From Fontimicrobium_A sp034506455 (GTDB lineage: Bacteria; Zhuqueibacterota; Zhuqueibacteria; Residuimicrobiales; Krinioviventaceae), in NCBI GenBank assembly GCA_034506455.1, contig JAPDPN010000056.1, positions 1 to 17,956 of the forward strand: a stretch of DNA of 17,956 bases. The letters are read 5' to 3'. Of the stretch, positions 16,401-17,956 are shown in pieces. The position numbers were made by a program, and so were the translations under genes. Position 1 is the stretch's first letter, and every line of letters begins with the position of its first letter. Under the pieces are notes generated by a model. It did not search any database. It saw only the letters and a list, made by a program, of their open reading frames with translations, and had not been told where the DNA came from.

Positions 16401-17956
16401 AAAACGTGGGACCTTTATGACTGGGTGATCGGCGCTTACGGCGGCAGGCTTGAACGGCTTCTCGGCATCGGCGGCGGCGAGACCGTGGAAATTGAGGGCG
16501 GCTACCAGGCAAACCGTTTCCCGCCGTTGGTGCTTTTCGAAGGTCCTTTCCGCTTGAAAAAGGGGGAAAGCCGAACCCATACGCTTACGCTGCCGATGTA
16601 TGTCGGCGCGGCGCGCATCATGGTCGTCGCCGGATCGGGACGCGCTTTCGGCGCAACCGATAAACGCGTGACGGTGCGCAAATCGCTGACCTTGATTTCC
16701 GCCCCGCCGCGCGGATTGAGCGTGCAGGAAGAGGCCGGCGTACCGGTGACGGTGTTTGTTGATGATCCGGGGATCAAGCAGGTTCAGGTTAAAATGCGCG
16801 TTGAAGGCGCGGCCAAAATCATCGGCGAACCTCTGCGGACGATCGAATTCCGCAAACCCGGTGAACAGACCGTGGCCTTTAGCGTCGGCGCGGGAGAAGT
16901 GCCCGGAGTCGCGAGACTGATCCTCGAAGCCGAAGGCGGCGGCAAAACCGCTCACGAGACCGTCGAGCTGCCGGTACGCAATCCCATGCAGCCCGCAACG
17001 ACTTCCACTTCTTCGTTTCTCCAACCGCAGGCGCGCTGGTCTCCCGACCTCCGGCTTCCGGGCAAGGAGGGGACAAACCGCCTGGTTGTCGAGTTGTCGC
17101 ACATTCCGCCTCTCGATCTCAGTCGTCATCTCGGCTATTTGACCCGCTATCCGCACGGCTGCGTCGAGCAGATCACTTCGGCCGTCTTTCCGCAGCTCTA
17201 CCTCTACCGGCTGCTTGAGCTTTCGGAGGCGCAGCTCAAGGAAATAGACGGCAACATCCGTGCGGCATTGAGAAAAGTGGCGGGATTTCAGGCGGCAAGC
17301 GGCGGCTTTGCCTTTTGGCCGGGACAGGATCAGGCGGATGAGGCCTGCACCAACTATGTCGTATCTTTTCTGCTCGCGGCGCAAAAACTCGGTTACGCGC
17401 CTTCGGGTCAGATGGTGGAGGACGCTCTCGCCTTTCAGCAAAAAACAGCGCGCACCTGGAGACCGGTCGATGAAGCTTCGCTTCTCGTACAGGCCGATCG
17501 ACTGTATACGCTTGCCGCGGCAGGCCGAGCCGATTTGGCTTCCATGAATCGGTTGAAAGAACTGAGCGACCTGACTTCGACCAGCAAATGGCGGTTAGCC
17601 GCAGCTTACCTGTTGGCGGGACAGGAGGAGGCGGCCAGGCAGCTGATCCAGACTCCTTCTCGAATTCCATACTATCGGGAATCGGGGCAACCGTTCGGCT
17701 CCGAGCTCTATCATAAAGCCCTGATGCTGCAAACCGCGACGTTGCTGCGCGACCGTTCCAAGGCCTCGGCTCTGGCGGAAGAGATTGCCGCCGCTTTGAG
17801 CAGCGAAGAGTGGCACAGCACCTATGCGTTATCCTCGGCCTTGAGCGCCGTGGCCGAATTTGCGGGACTGCAGGAAAAGAGCGCTCCGGTGATCAAATGC
17901 ACGCTGACGATTGACGGCCGCGTCGTCAAACTACAGGGAGAAAAACCGCTCCTCCG
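13431..17956 (+). CDS. Bacterial alpha-2-macroglobulin lipoprotein with intact thioester, 3'-partial
   Basis: Predicted lipid-anchored protease trap, in the manner of E. coli YfhM: a protease cuts the bait, the thioester is exposed and the protease is bound covalently. ATG 13431 follows GGAGG (13419-13423) at 7 nt. A lipoprotein signal ends in LLSC (Cys16). An N-terminal Ig/macroglobulin region follows, with a cysteine pair at YPCAEG and DPCHPAYYY that may form a disulfide, then VLISDIGLTAK (near 505) and the MG2-type RGFLYTERGVRRPGD (near 603). The gap cuts the next macroglobulin domain after YTFDNPAA. Beyond it, in the same frame, come ALVDQGLLDLTRFTTPDP (16313-16366), the MG7-like FPPLVLFEGPF block and the thioester motif YPHGCVEQ, with Cys at 17160-17162 and Gln at 17169-17171. 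The helical thioester domain runs to the window edge. Relatives are about 1,600-1,900 residues. A penicillin-binding protein 1C gene is the usual neighbour and could lie downstream; upstream is only the phosphofructokinase gene. Confidence 0.92.
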   Translation, partial: MKKILIALSIGLLLSCGKEQSSVRGKASAALNSHPLVEAYTSGFVGRTSTIRVVFVTDLVDSSRVNTLIQPSPFTFSPKLSGEAYWADRRTIEFRPRGRLAAGVTYQAEFDPRRLSEVDLGDAVFSFRFSTIVPAMEVHPEGFIIEGDRLQFEGRVSLSEIADIDDPLSLLKARLGNKELPLQREGEDRRAFRFRVTDIQRAEKPMTLFISWDGKTAGIEGRGALEIPVPAKSAFELLSARAVQEEGEFIELRFSQALQSRNFTGLVQVDGSDNLRFSADRNVLRIYGEEPFAVGEHIVTIHPAFTSAEGKRLERKTMRTVAFAERKPSVRFLGKGVILPTTQGATLPIEAVNLSSILVTAVRIPTENVPQFLQVNDLGGEQELRRVGREVWKRRVDLTTPEDAGSRRYGLDLTPLIKNAPTGLYRLTLSFRRPQIIYPCAEGAKYEKLDESLADWDDEERWEYEGFGDFDWSEFYARRFDPCHPAYYYPFWDHNVTVSQNVLISDIGLTAKMGTDTLWVAAADLKSTAPLGGVKLTVLNYQRGVIASGSTDGDGLARIPCPRKPFLLVGEYKGQFSYLKLNDGSVLSLSRFDVGGERPVKGMRGFLYTERGVRRPGDPIYVTLILWPDGRPPEEHPAVLELIDPRGRTVASAAQKSVDGFYSFKLATSPDAPTGNWTARCTVGGAVFHKTLKIETVMPNRLEAQLDFGDREALNFEPTSLRLSARWLFGAKASGLKAKVELRLTPQPTRFSAFPSYTFDNPAXXXXXXXXXXXXXXXXXXXXXXXXXXXXXXXXXXGGHTSGRVLYFDQPEWFGRSRADGSEGAAMLVFTSDKPSYRIGEKAMLTIPTSSVGRGLVTLESGEKILHAEWFEPKGDRFKYSFKVTPSMAPTVYASVSLLQPHLQTANDLPIRLYGVIPISVVDPQTRLKPIIACDDEIEPETPVKLEIREAEGRAMTYTLALVDQGLLDLTRFTTPDPWQYFYGRTGLAVKTWDLYDWVIGAYGGRLERLLGIGGGETVEIEGGYQANRFPPLVLFEGPFRLKKGESRTHTLTLPMYVGAARIMVVAGSGRAFGATDKRVTVRKSLTLISAPPRGLSVQEEAGVPVTVFVDDPGIKQVQVKMRVEGAAKIIGEPLRTIEFRKPGEQTVAFSVGAGEVPGVARLILEAEGGGKTAHETVELPVRNPMQPATTSTSSFLQPQARWSPDLRLPGKEGTNRLVVELSHIPPLDLSRHLGYLTRYPHGCVEQITSAVFPQLYLYRLLELSEAQLKEIDGNIRAALRKVAGFQAASGGFAFWPGQDQADEACTNYVVSFLLAAQKLGYAPSGQMVEDALAFQQKTARTWRPVDEASLLVQADRLYTLAAAGRADLASMNRLKELSDLTSTSKWRLAAAYLLAGQEEAARQLIQTPSRIPYYRESGQPFGSELYHKALMLQTATLLRDRSKASALAEEIAAALSSEEWHSTYALSSALSAVAEFAGLQEKSAPVIKCTLTIDGRVVKLQGEKPLL
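15722..15821. other. Scaffold gap of 100 N inside the macroglobulin gene
   Basis: Exactly 100 N, a placeholder. The coding frame happens to be the same on both sides. The left flank ends early in a macroglobulin domain (YTFDNPAA), while the right flank (GGHTSGRVLYFDQPEWFG) already belongs to a later domain. More than 33 residues are therefore probably missing. Confidence 0.93.

Noticed and set aside
16167..17441. Long open frame (424 codons) on the minus strand inside the macroglobulin gene
   Set aside because: It is antisense to a well-conserved coding region with a thioester motif and lacks recognisable domains; composition is arginine- and histidine-rich, as expected of a shadow frame.

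Overview
The window looks like a metagenome-assembled scaffold from a bacterium of the FCB superphylum (Calditrichota/KSB1, Zixibacteria or Bacteroidota-like lineages). The main clue is the end of the giant minus-strand protein, a Por/type IX secretion sorting domain with the motif QNYPNPFNP. Large Ig-repeat surface proteins, an exported TSP3-repeat protein, Tat lipoproteins and a bacterial alpha-2-macroglobulin also fit that group. The exact phylum cannot be fixed from sequence alone. Three runs of exactly 100 N (2284-2383, 9412-9511, 15722-15821) are placeholder scaffold gaps, and each one interrupts a gene.

Layout. Positions 1-6282 (minus) hold one very large secreted protein of at least about 2,060 visible residues: signal peptide, LamG-like domain, seven FG-GAP/VCBS repeats, UnbV/ASPIC domain, at least ten Big_1-like Ig repeats, cadherin-like and FN3-like modules, and the T9SS sorting tail. 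The last few codons lie outside the window. A 347-bp divergent intergenic region leads to a Tat-exported lipoprotein of the sugar phosphate isomerase/epimerase TIM-barrel family (6630-7478, plus), which ends at a hairpin terminator. Next come a secreted TSP3-repeat protein of unknown function (7583-8527) and, 2 bp later, a ZIP/GufA-type metal transporter (8530-9345). A B12-binding radical SAM enzyme broken by a gap (9352-10131, minus) converges on the transporter. Divergent from it is a two-component pair: a histidine kinase with almost no extracytoplasmic loop (10287-11315) and an overlapping OmpR-family regulator (11296-12027). A pyrophosphate-type phosphofructokinase (12111-13358) follows and ends at a strong terminator. 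The rest of the window is an alpha-2-macroglobulin lipoprotein with an intact thioester (13431 to the right edge, incomplete).

How the genes relate. Four or five products act in the envelope: the T9SS cargo, the two lipoproteins, the TSP3 protein and the sensor kinase. There is no single obvious pathway. The only tight couplings visible are kinase/regulator (20-bp overlap) and TSP3 protein/ZIP transporter (2-bp spacing). No tRNA, rRNA, CRISPR array, insertion sequence or prophage gene was seen, and nothing amounts to a convincing undescribed system. The most unusual items are the giant repeat protein and the TSP3-ZIP pair.
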